64,000 bases of DNA from Bacteroidota bacterium (GTDB taxonomy: Bacteria; Bacteroidota; Bacteroidia; Chitinophagales; Chitinophagaceae): positions 1-64,000 of the forward strand of contig CANGFA010000006.1 in the NCBI GenBank assembly GCA_947453145.1, in the 5' to 3' direction. The translations under genes and the position numbers were made by a program. Of this stretch, positions 27,612 to 36,775 are shown one piece after another. The stretch's first letter is position 1. Every line of letters starts with the position of its first letter. The notes beneath the pieces are model-generated. The model saw only the letters and a list, made by a program, of their open reading frames with translations. It was not told the DNA's origin and ran no database searches.

Positions 27612-30206
27612 ATGGCAAAATCTAGTGCAGAAACTCCGCTGATGCAGCAACATAGGGCTATTAAGCAAAAATACCCCGATGCCATTTTGTTGTTTAGAGT
27701 GGGTGATTTTTATGAGACTTTTGGCGAGGATGCTGTAATTACTTCTAAAGTATTGGGTATTACGCTTACCAAACGAAATAATGGATCTGCTTCCTCCAGT
27801 GAATTGGCCGGATTTCCGCATCATTCATTGGACACCTATTTGCATAAATTAGTAAAGGCGGGTTACCGTGTTGCGGTATGTGATCAGTTAGAAGATCCAA
27901 AATCGGTGAAAGGAATTGTAAAGCGGGGCGTAACCGATATGCTTACCCCGGGCATTGCAACCAATGATAAATTATTAGAGCATAAAAACAATAATTTCTT
28001 AGCTGCCGTGTTTGTAGATAAGGAACAAGGAGGTGTAGCTTTCTTAGATATTACAACTGGAGAATTTTTAATTGCCGAAGGAAGCACCGAATATTTAGAT
28101 AAGCTTTTACAGAGTTTGCAACCAGCCGAAATTTTATACCCAAAAAATTATCAAACTGAATTTAAAGAAACCTTTGGCAATGGGTTTTATACTTATGGGT
28201 TAGATGCTTGGATATTTGATGAACCCTTTGCCACTGAACTTCTATTTAAACAATTTCAAATTAGTTCCTTAAAAGGATTTGGCATTGAAGGTTTAACCAA
28301 GGGTATTATTGCAGCAGGTGCTATTTTGCATTATTTAAAAGAAACCGAACATCCACACTTATCGCATATACATAAAATTGGTCGTATTGATAGAACCGAA
28401 ATTTTATGGATGGATAAATTTACCATTCGAAATTTAGAGCTTATTGGCAACGGTGCCGATCGCAAAGGTTTACTGGAAGTTATCGATGCCACCAAAAGCC
28501 CAATGGGTGCACGTTTATTAAAGCGTTGGTTAATTTTCCCATTGCAAAATGTAACACAGATTAATAACCGCTTACATGCAGTGGAGACTTTGCTTGATGA
28601 ACAAGGCATCTCCGAAAAAATAAGTAAGTTAATTGAGTCCTGTGGCGACTTGGAAAGATTATCTAGTAAATTATCCACCCGAAAATTACAGCCCCGTGAA
28701 TTTATGCAGTTGGCAAAATCATTAGAAGCTATTGAAAGTATTAAGCAGGAGCTGTCCCCTATTGATAATAATTACTTGCAGCATATTAATAATGAATTGA
28801 ACCTTTGTGCCGGATCTAAAAAAACAATTCTCCATACCTTAATGGAGCAACCTCCTGCAACCGCAGTAAAAGGTGGTTTTATAAAAGAAGGCGTCTCTGC
28901 CGAACTAGATGAACTTCGCAATATTTCCAGTGGTGGAAAAGAATATTTAACACAGTTACAAAATAAGGAAGCGGGTATCACAGGTATTAGCTCGCTGAAA
29001 ATTGGATACAATAATGTGTATGGTTATTATTTAGAAGTAACCCATGCACACAAGGACAAAGTACCTGCCGAATGGATACGTAAACAAACATTAACCACTG
29101 CGGAACGTTATATTACGCCTGAACTAAAAGTATACGAGGAAAAAATTTTAGGTGCAGAGGATAAAATTTTGGCCCTTGAAACGCAATTGTACCAAGGACT
29201 ATTGGATGAGGTTTTAAAAGAGATGAACTTATTACAAAACAACGGACAATGGATTGGCGTACTAGATTGTTTATTGTGTTTTGCAAGTATTGCACACACC
29301 CATAAATATTGTAAACCTTCAATTACAGAGGACACTATTTTAAATATCAAGGCAGGTAGACATCCAGTGATAGAACAAAATTTAGCCATTGACCAAGCCT
29401 ATATCCCCAACGATGTTTATTTAGATCCTAGCACACAACAAATTATTATTTTAACAGGACCCAACATGAGTGGTAAGAGTGCGGTGTTAAGACAAACTGC
29501 CCTTATTACTTTAATGGCGCATATGGGAAGTTATGTTCCTGCATCCGCTGCTGCCATTCCTTTAACCGATAAAATATTTACACGCGTTGGCGCCAACGAT
29601 AATTTAAGTGCAGGTGAAAGTACTTTTATGGTGGAGATGATTGAGACCGCTAGTATTTTAAATAATATCAGTCCAAGAAGTTTAATATTATTAGATGAAA
29701 TTGGAAGAGGTACTTCTACCTACGACGGAATTTCTATTGCATGGAGTATTGTTGAATATTTATTTCAATCTCCCGCAAAACCTAAAACCTTATTTGCGAC
29801 CCACTATCATGAGTTAAATGATTTAGAAGCACAACTTCCTACCGTACATAACTATCATGTGAGTCATAAGGAAGTGGGTAATAAAATTATATTCTTGCGT
29901 AAACTCACCAAGGGTGGAAGCACCCATAGCTTTGGCATTCATGTTGCGAAAATGGCAGGCATGCCCAATATTTTAGTAAGCAGGGCGAACGATATTTTAA
30001 AGGAGATGGAACTAAAAAATGCAGGCAATAGCAATAATACCCCAAACGCTGCTGCATCTAACGATCAATTCCAGTTATCCATTTTTGATGCGCACACCGA
30101 AACTTTTGAATCTATCCGAAAGGAATTAGATGAGATAGACATTAATAATTTAACGCCCGTAGAAGCTTTAATGAAATTGCAGGCTATCAAGCAAAAACTA
30201 AATTAA
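27612..30206 (+). CDS. mutS: DNA mismatch repair protein MutS
   Basis: The protein is 864 aa from the ATG at 27612; the open frame upstream is antisense to the methyltransferase gene. Mismatch-reading F33 and E35 lie in FRVGDFYETFG. The connector, lever and clamp domains are followed by the ABC ATPase with Walker A GPNMSGKSAVLR, the LSAGESTFMVEM signature, Walker B ILLDEIGRGTSTYDG and the switch FATHYHEL. The C-terminal helix-turn-helix end is present. It is full length, so mismatch recognition should be intact. Confidence 0.97.
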   Translation: MAKSSAETPLMQQHRAIKQKYPDAILLFRVGDFYETFGEDAVITSKVLGITLTKRNNGSASSSELAGFPHHSLDTYLHKLVKAGYRVAVCDQLEDPKSVKGIVKRGVTDMLTPGIATNDKLLEHKNNNFLAAVFVDKEQGGVAFLDITTGEFLIAEGSTEYLDKLLQSLQPAEILYPKNYQTEFKETFGNGFYTYGLDAWIFDEPFATELLFKQFQISSLKGFGIEGLTKGIIAAGAILHYLKETEHPHLSHIHKIGRIDRTEILWMDKFTIRNLELIGNGADRKGLLEVIDATKSPMGARLLKRWLIFPLQNVTQINNRLHAVETLLDEQGISEKISKLIESCGDLERLSSKLSTRKLQPREFMQLAKSLEAIESIKQELSPIDNNYLQHINNELNLCAGSKKTILHTLMEQPPATAVKGGFIKEGVSAELDELRNISSGGKEYLTQLQNKEAGITGISSLKIGYNNVYGYYLEVTHAHKDKVPAEWIRKQTLTTAERYITPELKVYEEKILGAEDKILALETQLYQGLLDEVLKEMNLLQNNGQWIGVLDCLLCFASIAHTHKYCKPSITEDTILNIKAGRHPVIEQNLAIDQAYIPNDVYLDPSTQQIIILTGPNMSGKSAVLRQTALITLMAHMGSYVPASAAAIPLTDKIFTRVGANDNLSAGESTFMVEMIETASILNNISPRSLILLDEIGRGTSTYDGISIAWSIVEYLFQSPAKPKTLFATHYHELNDLEAQLPTVHNYHVSHKEVGNKIIFLRKLTKGGSTHSFGIHVAKMAGMPNILVSRANDILKEMELKNAGNSNNTPNAAASNDQFQLSIFDAHTETFESIRKELDEIDINNLTPVEALMKLQAIKQKLN

Positions 30207-30246
30207 AATTATTAATAGCTTAATTATTCACTAAACTTATTCGCAT

Positions 30247-30277
30247 AAAAAAAGCACGTTTAATAACGTGCTTTTTA
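30247..30277. terminator. Bidirectional terminator between mutS and dapA
   Basis: A perfect 12-bp inverted repeat AAAAAGCACGTT / AACGTGCTTTTT (30249-30260 with 30265-30276). It has T-runs on both strands and sits between convergent genes. Confidence 0.88.
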
Positions 30278-30293
30278 ATTTTATACTAGTGTA

Positions 30294-31178
30294 CTACGCA
30301 AAATACTTTTGCAAATAATCATGAATTTTTTTCTGAAGTCCAGCGCTTACCGGCACCAATGGTAATCGGAATTCATTTTCAATTACACCTTGCTCAAACA
30401 AGTAGGCTTTAATACCAGATGGATTGTTTTCCTCGTACATATACGTGTAGCCTTCTACCATTAAATCGTTTAAACGCTTGGCCATGCTAAAATCACCTGC
30501 TAAGCAATAATTAATCATATCGCTAAATGGTTTTGGAAATGCATTGGCTGCAACACTTATAACGCCGTCCATACCACATGCAATTTGTGCCATTACAATT
30601 TCATCATCCCCACTTACTACCAAAAAATCACTAGGACGATCTTTTAAAATATCAATGGTTTGCGCCATCTCTGGTCCTGCTTCCTTAATACCTGCAATAT
30701 TTGGATGAGATGATAAACGAATAGTTGTAGCTGCAGTCATATTGCGTCCTGTTCTGCCAGGTACATTATAAAGTAAAATGGGTTTAGGTGCAGCGTCCGC
30801 TAATGCCATATAATGTTGGTATAAACCTTCCTGTGATGGTTTGTTATAATAAGGCGTTACGCTTAAAATGGCAACTACTTTTGATAAATCAAATTTTGAA
30901 AAATCTTCGATAACTTTTGCGGTGTTGTTTCCACCAATTCCAATTACAATGGGAACACGTCCGTTTACTTTGTTTACGGTACAATTAAATACTTCTACTT
31001 TTTCCTTATCCGATAAAACCACCGATTCGCCTGTGGTGCCTAGTGTTACGATATAATTAATTCCTCCTGCAATTTGAATATCAATTAAATTTTCAAGTGC
31101 TGCAAAGTCAATGGATTTGTCTTTTTTAAAAGGGGTAACAATAGCCACACCAGTTCCTTTTAGGGTTTGTCTTAACAT
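30294..31178 (-). CDS. dapA: 4-hydroxy-tetrahydrodipicolinate synthase
   Basis: The protein has 294 aa. TIM-barrel DapA signatures are GTTGES (47-52), YYNKPSQEG, LYNVPGRTG with Y137, and the Schiff-base lysine K165 in IAGIKEAG. It condenses pyruvate and aspartate semialdehyde in lysine and diaminopimelate synthesis. It follows accA by 15 bp and is very likely in one operon with it. Confidence 0.96.
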   Translation of the reverse strand: MLRQTLKGTGVAIVTPFKKDKSIDFAALENLIDIQIAGGINYIVTLGTTGESVVLSDKEKVEVFNCTVNKVNGRVPIVIGIGGNNTAKVIEDFSKFDLSKVVAILSVTPYYNKPSQEGLYQHYMALADAAPKPILLYNVPGRTGRNMTAATTIRLSSHPNIAGIKEAGPEMAQTIDILKDRPSDFLVVSGDDEIVMAQIACGMDGVISVAANAFPKPFSDMINYCLAGDFSMAKRLNDLMVEGYTYMYEENNPSGIKAYLFEQGVIENEFRLPLVPVSAGLQKKIHDYLQKYFA

Positions 31179-31193
31179 GATGGTTTATTAATT

Positions 31194-32168
31194 TTAGGCT
31201 TCCTCCCAGAAGCCCATTTTTGAATATTTTTCAATTCTGTTTTCAACGCGCTTAGCAGGTGCAATATCTTTTACTTCTTTTAAAGCTGCAATAATTTTTT
31301 CTTTCAAAATAACCGCCGCTTGGTCATAATCCCAATGCGCCCCACCAAACGGTTCAGGTACAATTTCGTCAATAAGACCAAAACCTTTCATATCATTAGC
31401 AGTTAACTTTAATTGCTCGGCAGCCAATTCCTTTTTATCCCAACTTCTCCATAAAATAGAACTACAAGATTCAGGAGAAATTACCGTGTACCAGGTATTT
31501 TCCATCATTAAAGTCTTATCTCCCACCCCAATTCCTAAGGCACCTCCACTAGCTCCCTCACCAATAATACAAATGATAATAGGCACTTGTAAACGGATCA
31601 TTTCATAAATATTACGCGCAATGGCCTCCCCTTGACCTCTTTCCTCGGCTTCTAAACCTGGGAATGCCCCTGGGGTATCAATTAAGCAAACCACCGGTTT
31701 ATTGAATTTTTCGGCCAATTTCATGAGTCTAAGGGCTTTTCGGTACCCTTCTGGGTTGGCCATCCCAAAATTACGCATCTGGCGTGCCTTGGTATTGCTC
31801 CCCTTTTGTTGCCCAATCATCATTACTGTTTGGCCATCTAGTTCTGTAAAACCACCCACCATGGCCTTGTCATCCTTCACATTTCTGTCCCCATGTAACT
31901 CTATAAATTTATCGCACATTAAGTGAATATACTTTAAAGTATAAGGCCTATCAGGGTGACGGCTTAATTGCACGCGCTGCCACGGAGAGAGCGTCTCCGT
32001 AAGGGCTTTACGCTTGTCCATGATAGATTGCTCCAACTGCTTAATGGTTGCAGAAAGGTCTATTTTAGGATTCTTTTCGGCCAATTTCTTAGTGGCATCT
32101 ATTTGCTCATACAGCTCCTTAATGGGCTGTTCAAATTCCAAGAATTGTCTATTTGGGTATTCGGGCAT
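31194..32168 (-). CDS. accA: Acetyl-CoA carboxylase carboxyltransferase alpha subunit
   Basis: The protein has 324 aa. It starts [20 protein letters not shown], has the coiled N-terminal arm, then [40 protein letters not shown] and the oxyanion-loop region [15 protein letters not shown]. With AccD it transfers the carboxyl group from biotin to acetyl-CoA for fatty-acid synthesis. It is the first gene of the accA-dapA pair and divergent from tRNA-Asp. Confidence 0.96.
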   Translation of the reverse strand: MPEYPNRQFLEFEQPIKELYEQIDATKKLAEKNPKIDLSATIKQLEQSIMDKRKALTETLSPWQRVQLSRHPDRPYTLKYIHLMCDKFIELHGDRNVKDDKAMVGGFTELDGQTVMMIGQQKGSNTKARQMRNFGMANPEGYRKALRLMKLAEKFNKPVVCLIDTPGAFPGLEAEERGQGEAIARNIYEMIRLQVPIIICIIGEGASGGALGIGVGDKTLMMENTWYTVISPESCSSILWRSWDKKELAAEQLKLTANDMKGFGLIDEIVPEPFGGAHWDYDQAAVILKEKIIAALKEVKDIAPAKRVENRIEKYSKMGFWEEA

Positions 32169-32216
32169 AATCTTAGTTTGGGCTGTAAAAATAATACAAC
32201 CTTTTTTAATAAAAGA

Positions 32217-32249
32217 TTTGTTTAAAAAACTTCTTTCCCCTTATCTTTG
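32217..32249 (+). promoter_or_regulatory. Promoter of tRNA-Asp
   Basis: A -33 box TTTG (32217-32220) and a -7 box TATCTTTG (32242-32249), 21 bp apart, close to the Bacteroidota consensus TTTG-N19-TAnnTTTG. The tRNA begins 35 bp downstream. Confidence 0.7.
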
Positions 32250-32283
32250 CAACCCGGAAACGGAAACGCTTCTGGAAGTTCTT

Positions 32284-32357
32284 GGATCGGTAGTTCAGTT
32301 GGTTAGAATGCCGCCCTGTCACGGCGGAGGTCGCGGGTTCGAGTCCCGTCCGGTCCG
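32284..32357 (+). tRNA. tRNA-Asp(GTC)
   Basis: A cloverleaf of 74 nt. The acceptor stem GGATCGG pairs with CCGGTCC (one G-U), the anticodon stem is CCGCC / GGCGG around loop CTGTCAC with anticodon GTC, and the T-arm is GCGGG-TTCGAGT-CCCGT. The discriminator is G, and CCA is not encoded. Its 3' end is repeated at 35.9 kb, so it probably served as an attachment site. Confidence 0.96.
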
Positions 32358-32395
32358 CAAAAGCCCTTAACTTCAATGAGTTAAGGGCTTTTTTG
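32346..32395 (+). repeat. Direct repeat copy 1: tRNA-Asp 3' end plus terminator
   Basis: This copy contains the last 12 nt of the tRNA (CCGTCCGGTCCG) and a terminator hairpin, AAGCCCTTAACT / AGTTAAGGGCTT (32361-32372 with 32379-32390), followed by a T-run. The first 24 nt are identical to copy 2 at 35911, and the remainder differs at two bases. Confidence 0.85.
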
Positions 32396-32488
32396 TACCC
32401 TATCTAATATGTTAGTTTACTTAGCTGAAAAACCCTTTTAATTCTCAGAATTATATATTCATTATATTTAGCATATAATATAAAGCAA

Positions 32489-33010
32489 ATGAAAAAGATT
32501 CTTATAATTACTTTTTGCTTTCTAGTTATAAATAATTTAATAGCTCAAAAGAAAGACACTAATATTATTCTTACACCCTTTACTGAAAATACACTTAATA
32601 AAAACGGAATAGTAAGAGAATGGGAGGATCACACACTATTTACTTTAAATAATTTAAAAAGATATAAATGCAAATACCTCTCAGCATTTATTAGAGGAGT
32701 AGAACCTTATAATTATTCTGAAGAATCTAAAAATCCATATTTTAAAATAGGATTAGGAGCAGAAAAAATGACTATTTCTGTGCATTCTTTTCACAAGTAT
32801 ATACTAGTTTGCAATATTAGTAACAAATATATTAATCTAACATCTCAATGGATTGAAAGAGATTTAGAAATAGATGAATACTTTTTCGAAAACCAAAAAT
32901 ATAGAATAAGTCTAAAAGATTATCATACAATGCGTATAACAAGAAAATTAGATTCAATAACAAAAGAATTTAATTTAATTGAGTCTAAAATAGATGAAGA
33001 TTGTAATTAA
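32489..33010 (+). CDS. Secreted protein of unknown function (island block A)
   Basis: The protein has 173 aa with a signal peptide (MKKILIITFCFLVINNLIAQ). The rest is polar, Lys/Asn/Tyr-rich and without a motif I recognise. It is the first gene after the tRNA-Asp terminator, and its AT-rich composition and Asn/Lys/Ile-heavy coding differ from the housekeeping genes to the left. It is on the same strand as the next secreted protein, 94 bp away. It could be cargo of an integrated element. Confidence 0.65.
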   Translation: MKKILIITFCFLVINNLIAQKKDTNIILTPFTENTLNKNGIVREWEDHTLFTLNNLKRYKCKYLSAFIRGVEPYNYSEESKNPYFKIGLGAEKMTISVHSFHKYILVCNISNKYINLTSQWIERDLEIDEYFFENQKYRISLKDYHTMRITRKLDSITKEFNLIESKIDEDCN

Positions 33011-33104
33011 ATTTCGCAAAATTTATAAAAAACAATTCATGTTGTTTAACTATATATCGATACAACTAAACATGGGGAAATAATATAAAAAAAATAAATC
33101 AACT

Positions 33105-33842
33105 ATGGCAATGAAAAAACTATTTCTAATTTCAATTTTATGCCTATTTTCAATTAGCGTTTTTAGTCAAAATAACTCTTTAAGTTTTGGAGAAAATCCA
33201 GAAATCGAAAAAGTCATAGCAAAAGTGTTTAATAATGACCGCATGGAATTAATTGATACAGTATCAAAAAAATATCACAATGTTGAATTTTTAATCATTG
33301 TTTCAAAATTAATTCAAAACCAAGATGATGTTGGAAACAAGCCAAATAATATTGGTATAATAGAACTCTTAAGAACTGAAAATAATAATAACTGGATATT
33401 AAATTCATATGCGGAAAATATTGAAAAGGACTTCTGGGATTACCACACCATTGAATCAATTGAAATACATGATTTATGGGATAATGAATTTTTGTTGTCA
33501 TTAGATTACCGTTATGACAACGGACGTAATAGAATAAAAACCGAGCAACACTTATATTTTAAAAATAAGAAAGTTTTAAGCTTAACAAAGGATTACTCAA
33601 GACTTGAAATAAACAATAATGCAAAAAATGAAGGTGATGTATATACAACAGGCGCAGAATTTGGAAGAACTTTTAAAATAGATAATCAAAAAAAACAAAT
33701 TGTAGTTACATACAAAGGGACCAGAGCATATAATGAACAATTAAAAAAATACATGCCAGTCAATAAAACTGAAATTTATAAATTAGGATTGAATAATAAT
33801 AAAGAAATAGCATTTTTATTGACAAAAAGTTATAATAATTAG
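33105..33842 (+). CDS. Secreted protein of unknown function (island block A)
   Basis: The protein has 245 aa with a signal peptide ending SVFSQ; the second Met (33111, MKKLFLISI) is the more typical start. The mature part is Asn/Lys-rich with beta-type alternation (IHDLWDNEFLLSLDYRYDNG, KQIVVTYKGTRAY). No known domain is recognised. It pairs with the preceding secreted protein gene. The downstream neighbour is convergent. Confidence 0.62.
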   Translation: MAMKKLFLISILCLFSISVFSQNNSLSFGENPEIEKVIAKVFNNDRMELIDTVSKKYHNVEFLIIVSKLIQNQDDVGNKPNNIGIIELLRTENNNNWILNSYAENIEKDFWDYHTIESIEIHDLWDNEFLLSLDYRYDNGRNRIKTEQHLYFKNKKVLSLTKDYSRLEINNNAKNEGDVYTTGAEFGRTFKIDNQKKQIVVTYKGTRAYNEQLKKYMPVNKTEIYKLGLNNNKEIAFLLTKSYNN

Positions 33843-33939
33843 ATGATAAATTAATTATTAACTAAAGAATTTTAAACCAAGTTTTAAAAAAATGGTACCC
33901 TTATAAAGGAGAATGAAATTTTATTTCAGCCTTACATCT

Positions 33940-34527
33940 TTAGGATGATACCTTATGAGTGTTCCCCCAAAAATCTTCTTCCATTTCAGGATAAAACTTG
34001 TTTCTGATTTGTAATGCTTTTTTCCTAAATTTTTCATCAGTAATCTCTATGAATAATGCATCCCCTATAAACTGAATATCCATTTTACTTAACTTATTTG
34101 TTTCAATGTATTTTTGAATAGTATCTGTCAAAAGTAATTTCTCAACAATATCAGAGGCATAGGTACTATATTTTTGAAACCCCTTCTTAATTACAAATTC
34201 TAAATCATAAGAACCACCTGGAGCTTCCGTTTTTTTTATAAATTCATTAAAATCTCCTTGTTCTTTAATCACGGTAGCTAATTCTTTAAGAAATTTTTCA
34301 TCATTTGTAATTATTTCAACAGCTTTAATAGACTTTTCAGAAGGAACAAAGTTTTTTCCAATTAGATTCCCTATTAAAGTCATTAATCCTATTGTTGAAT
34401 ATTTAATAGCATAAACTGCCAGTGGTAATGCAATTAAAAAAAGAATATCAAACCGATCACACCCTTCAGCAATAATACTTATAAAAAATAACAGCAGAAT
34501 TACATTTATTTTTTTTTGATTTATCAT
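33940..34527 (-). CDS. Membrane-anchored protein of unknown function (island block A)
   Basis: The protein has 195 aa. Two hydrophobic segments lie near the N-terminus (about 9-20 and 28-56), followed by a soluble helical domain rich in Lys and Glu (SEKSIKAVEIITNDEKFLKE, KLSKMDIQFIGDALFIEITD). A Cys in IIAEGCDRF might be a weak lipobox, but the following helix argues for a membrane anchor. It lies 30 bp downstream of the WG-repeat gene and is probably co-transcribed, so the two may act together. Confidence 0.6.
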   Translation of the reverse strand: MINQKKINVILLLFFISIIAEGCDRFDILFLIALPLAVYAIKYSTIGLMTLIGNLIGKNFVPSEKSIKAVEIITNDEKFLKELATVIKEQGDFNEFIKKTEAPGGSYDLEFVIKKGFQKYSTYASDIVEKLLLTDTIQKYIETNKLSKMDIQFIGDALFIEITDEKFRKKALQIRNKFYPEMEEDFWGNTHKVSS

Positions 34528-34557
34528 ATTTTTTGTCTGTAATGATTTATTAGTATT

Positions 34558-35709
34558 TTAAAAAAAAATAAAATCTGTGTAATTTCGATTATTTTTAATA
34601 TCATAATACCAAGAATGCCCTTTGTAAAAAAGTCTAAATAAATTATTATCACAATACTCAATCATATCAAATTTTAATGGTAATAAAAGTTTACCTGTAT
34701 TAGTATTTACAATACCATATACTCCATCAAAGAACTTTTTAAATGGAATTTCCGGATTTAGATCATTTGCAACAATTGCATAATATTTATTTTGATGGTA
34801 AATTTGATAGTATTTATAGGGAACGGTTAAGATTCCTTTTTTAGTTATACATCCTTGTTTCCCTTTAACAGTTACATTTGCCACACCTTCATTAAAATTG
34901 CCTGCAAAATCATATTTAAATGGGATGATAGTTATACCCAATTTATTTATATACCCCCATTTACCTTTCAATTCTGTCGCTGCTAAACCTTCGTGGAAAC
35001 TTTCAACAATATCATATTTAAATGGAACTATAATATTATTTGATGAATCAACTACTCCTGACTTATTCCCCTTTTGAACACAAAATAAATTATCACCACT
35101 GGTACTAATATACCAATTATAGATAAGTGGCAATAAAATTTTACCGCTCTTATTAATTATTCCAAATTTTCCATCTAATTGAACCATATATTGTTCATTT
35201 GGCAGTGGATAAATTCTTTCATATAAAAAATTTACAAGAATATTGCCATGTTTATCAATAATGCCACATTTCCCTTCCGAATTAGATAAAAATGTGGTTT
35301 CGCCATCAAATGAAGCACTTTCTCGAAATGCTGGATTAAGTTCATGAATAAAATTTCCTTGCCGATCTATAAAACCTCCTTCGCCATCTGCTAAATACTT
35401 GAATTTTTCATGATAATCACCTTTTCCAACGAAAATATATTTTTTATCAAGCTCGCCAATTAAATCATATTCAATAGGGAGTATTATTTTATCTATTTTA
35501 ATTATCCCTTTTTTCCCATTTAATTCAACAACTGCTAGGTCATTTATAAAATGATATGCATTATCAAAATTATAATTTTTATTTAACGTATTATTTTTGA
35601 TATCATAATAAGTATATTTCCCATTGTTTTTTAGATATGGGACAAGCCCTTGGGAAAATATTTTTAATGAACAAAAAAACATACCCAAAGCAAAGATTAC
35701 TCTACTCAT
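34558..35709 (-). CDS. Secreted WG-repeat protein
   Basis: The protein has 383 aa with a signal peptide (MSRVIFALGMFFCSLKIFSQ). It consists of consecutive WG-type beta repeats, each with the pattern G-K-x-G-x-I-[ND]-x-x-G-x-[IL]-[LV]-P-x-x-Y-[DY]. Good examples are KWGYINKLGITIIPFKYD, KFGIINKSGKILLPLIYN and KSGVVDSSNNIIVPFKYD. WG (KWG Leptospira) repeats are found in surface and secreted proteins of unknown function, including some linked to interbacterial or host contacts. It is the first gene of a pair with the membrane-anchored protein. Confidence 0.8.
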   Translation of the reverse strand: MSRVIFALGMFFCSLKIFSQGLVPYLKNNGKYTYYDIKNNTLNKNYNFDNAYHFINDLAVVELNGKKGIIKIDKIILPIEYDLIGELDKKYIFVGKGDYHEKFKYLADGEGGFIDRQGNFIHELNPAFRESASFDGETTFLSNSEGKCGIIDKHGNILVNFLYERIYPLPNEQYMVQLDGKFGIINKSGKILLPLIYNWYISTSGDNLFCVQKGNKSGVVDSSNNIIVPFKYDIVESFHEGLAATELKGKWGYINKLGITIIPFKYDFAGNFNEGVANVTVKGKQGCITKKGILTVPYKYYQIYHQNKYYAIVANDLNPEIPFKKFFDGVYGIVNTNTGKLLLPLKFDMIEYCDNNLFRLFYKGHSWYYDIKNNRNYTDFIFF

Positions 35710-35910
35710 AACTTAATTTAAAATCTATCATTTGGGGGGTATTGTAAAGTTAAACTTATAATCAATAAAAACCTTATAGCAGAATCCGTAGCTACTACCC
35801 CCCTATTTAACCCTATTTAGGGCGTAAATAGCAAGAAAAGTATAATTATAACTCCTTTATATCTGATGAATTAGGTTGTTTGAGATGAGTTTGAGTTAAT
35901 AGAGAACTCG

Positions 35911-35962
35911 CCGTCCGGTCCGCAAAAGCCCTTAGCTTCAATGAGTTAGGGGCTTTTTTGTG
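35911..35962 (+). repeat. Direct repeat copy 2: tRNA-Asp 3' end plus terminator
   Basis: CCGTCCGGTCCGCAAAAGCC and the next four bases are identical to the tRNA-Asp 3' end at 32346, and the terminator hairpin follows (35926-35955). No anticodon or D arm precedes it, so it is a tRNA end fragment, not a gene. From 35924 to 35962 it is identical (39 nt) to copy 3 at 38104-38142. Confidence 0.85.
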
Positions 35963-36013
35963 TGAAAGATATACCAGGCATTTATTGACAAATGGGGGGA
36001 ATTCCGTTACTGA

Positions 36014-36148
36014 TGGGGAAGTAAACGGAAGGACAACGAATTCGCAGAAAGTGTGGTATATGTAGTGCTCAATTTCTATGACGGCAACCTATATAGATGC
36101 TTAACAAGAACAAGCCATGGGATCAGTGTCCGTTGCCTTATGGATTAA
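36014..36148 (+). pseudogene. Remnant C-terminus of a FISUMP-type domain protein
   Basis: A stop-to-stop frame gives 44 residues ending FYDGNLYRCLTRTSHGISVR then CLMD and TAA. The closing G-x-SVRC-x-x-D after an aromatic-rich NFYDGNLY strand is the typical end of the Fibrobacter succinogenes major paralogous (FISUMP) domain. There is no start codon, a stop (TGA at 36011) interrupts it, and a possible continuation lies in another frame just upstream, so the gene looks frameshifted and truncated. It begins about 50 bp after repeat copy 2. Confidence 0.45.
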
Positions 36149-36299
36149 TTTATAAGCAAATTTGTATATATTTAAAATCAATAATCTTAAATTTAATAAA
36201 TGGTTGCTTAGAAGCACTCCTTTGCAGGTTATGTGGAGACAGCAACACTTTAATAAACATAGCGCATTTCGAAATACTTTTTTAATTTATCAATTAAAT

Positions 36300-36749
36300 A
36301 TGAAATACTTAACAATAAATATTGTTTTAATTACAATACTTTTTACCAGCTGTCAACAAAATACTAGTAAAGACACAAAATCTCCAAAAAAGGATACGTT
36401 GATTGTTAAAGAAGCAAAAAATGTTCTAAATGAAATATTGGTAAATAATGATGGAGACTCCATTATTTATGATACGCATAAAGATTTTAATAAAATTGAA
36501 GCTGAAAATGCGAAAAAATTTGTGTTCAAAATAATGAAAATTAATAAACAAAAAATCATGCAAACTGATTATTTTTATAATAAAAAGGACGACAGCTATA
36601 TAATTCAAGTCACAGTTGATATACCAAAATGGGAAGTGACGCATAGCACTTTTTATAAATACTACCCTAAGACACAAACTATACTAGATGGCTTGTTTTA
36701 TGATACCTTATACCACAACAAAAAAATGTATCCAAAAAATAGATCGTAA
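36300..36749 (+). CDS. Small lipoprotein of unknown function (island block B)
   Basis: The ATG at 36300 gives 149 aa and a clean lipoprotein signal (MKYLTINIVLITILFTSCQQ, lipobox FTSC); the frame is open further upstream but has no signal there. The mature part is Lys/Asp-rich, with FYNKKDDSYIIQVTVDIPKW and TFYKYYPKTQTI strands. The function is not recognised. It is convergent with three small secreted-protein genes on the opposite strand. Confidence 0.62.
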   Translation: MKYLTINIVLITILFTSCQQNTSKDTKSPKKDTLIVKEAKNVLNEILVNNDGDSIIYDTHKDFNKIEAENAKKFVFKIMKINKQKIMQTDYFYNKKDDSYIIQVTVDIPKWEVTHSTFYKYYPKTQTILDGLFYDTLYHNKKMYPKNRS

Positions 36750-36775
36750 GCCGGCTAGAAATTAGAAAATGTTAA

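Larger units (their letters stand above)
35710..36299. other. 590-bp region without an intact gene
   Basis: The spacer between divergent genes holds an inverted repeat at 35803-35831 (CTATTTA-CCCT / AGGG-TAAATAG), direct-repeat copy 2 at 35911-35962 and a decayed gene end at 36014-36148. The short ORFs across it have no convincing start or protein character. Confidence 0.6.

Noticed and set aside
35911..35962. A second tRNA-Asp gene
   Set aside because: Only the 3' acceptor end is present; there is no anticodon arm or D arm upstream.
36097..36285. 62-codon plus-strand ORF
   Set aside because: It overlaps the FISUMP remnant in another frame and shows no signal peptide or domain; treated as chance.
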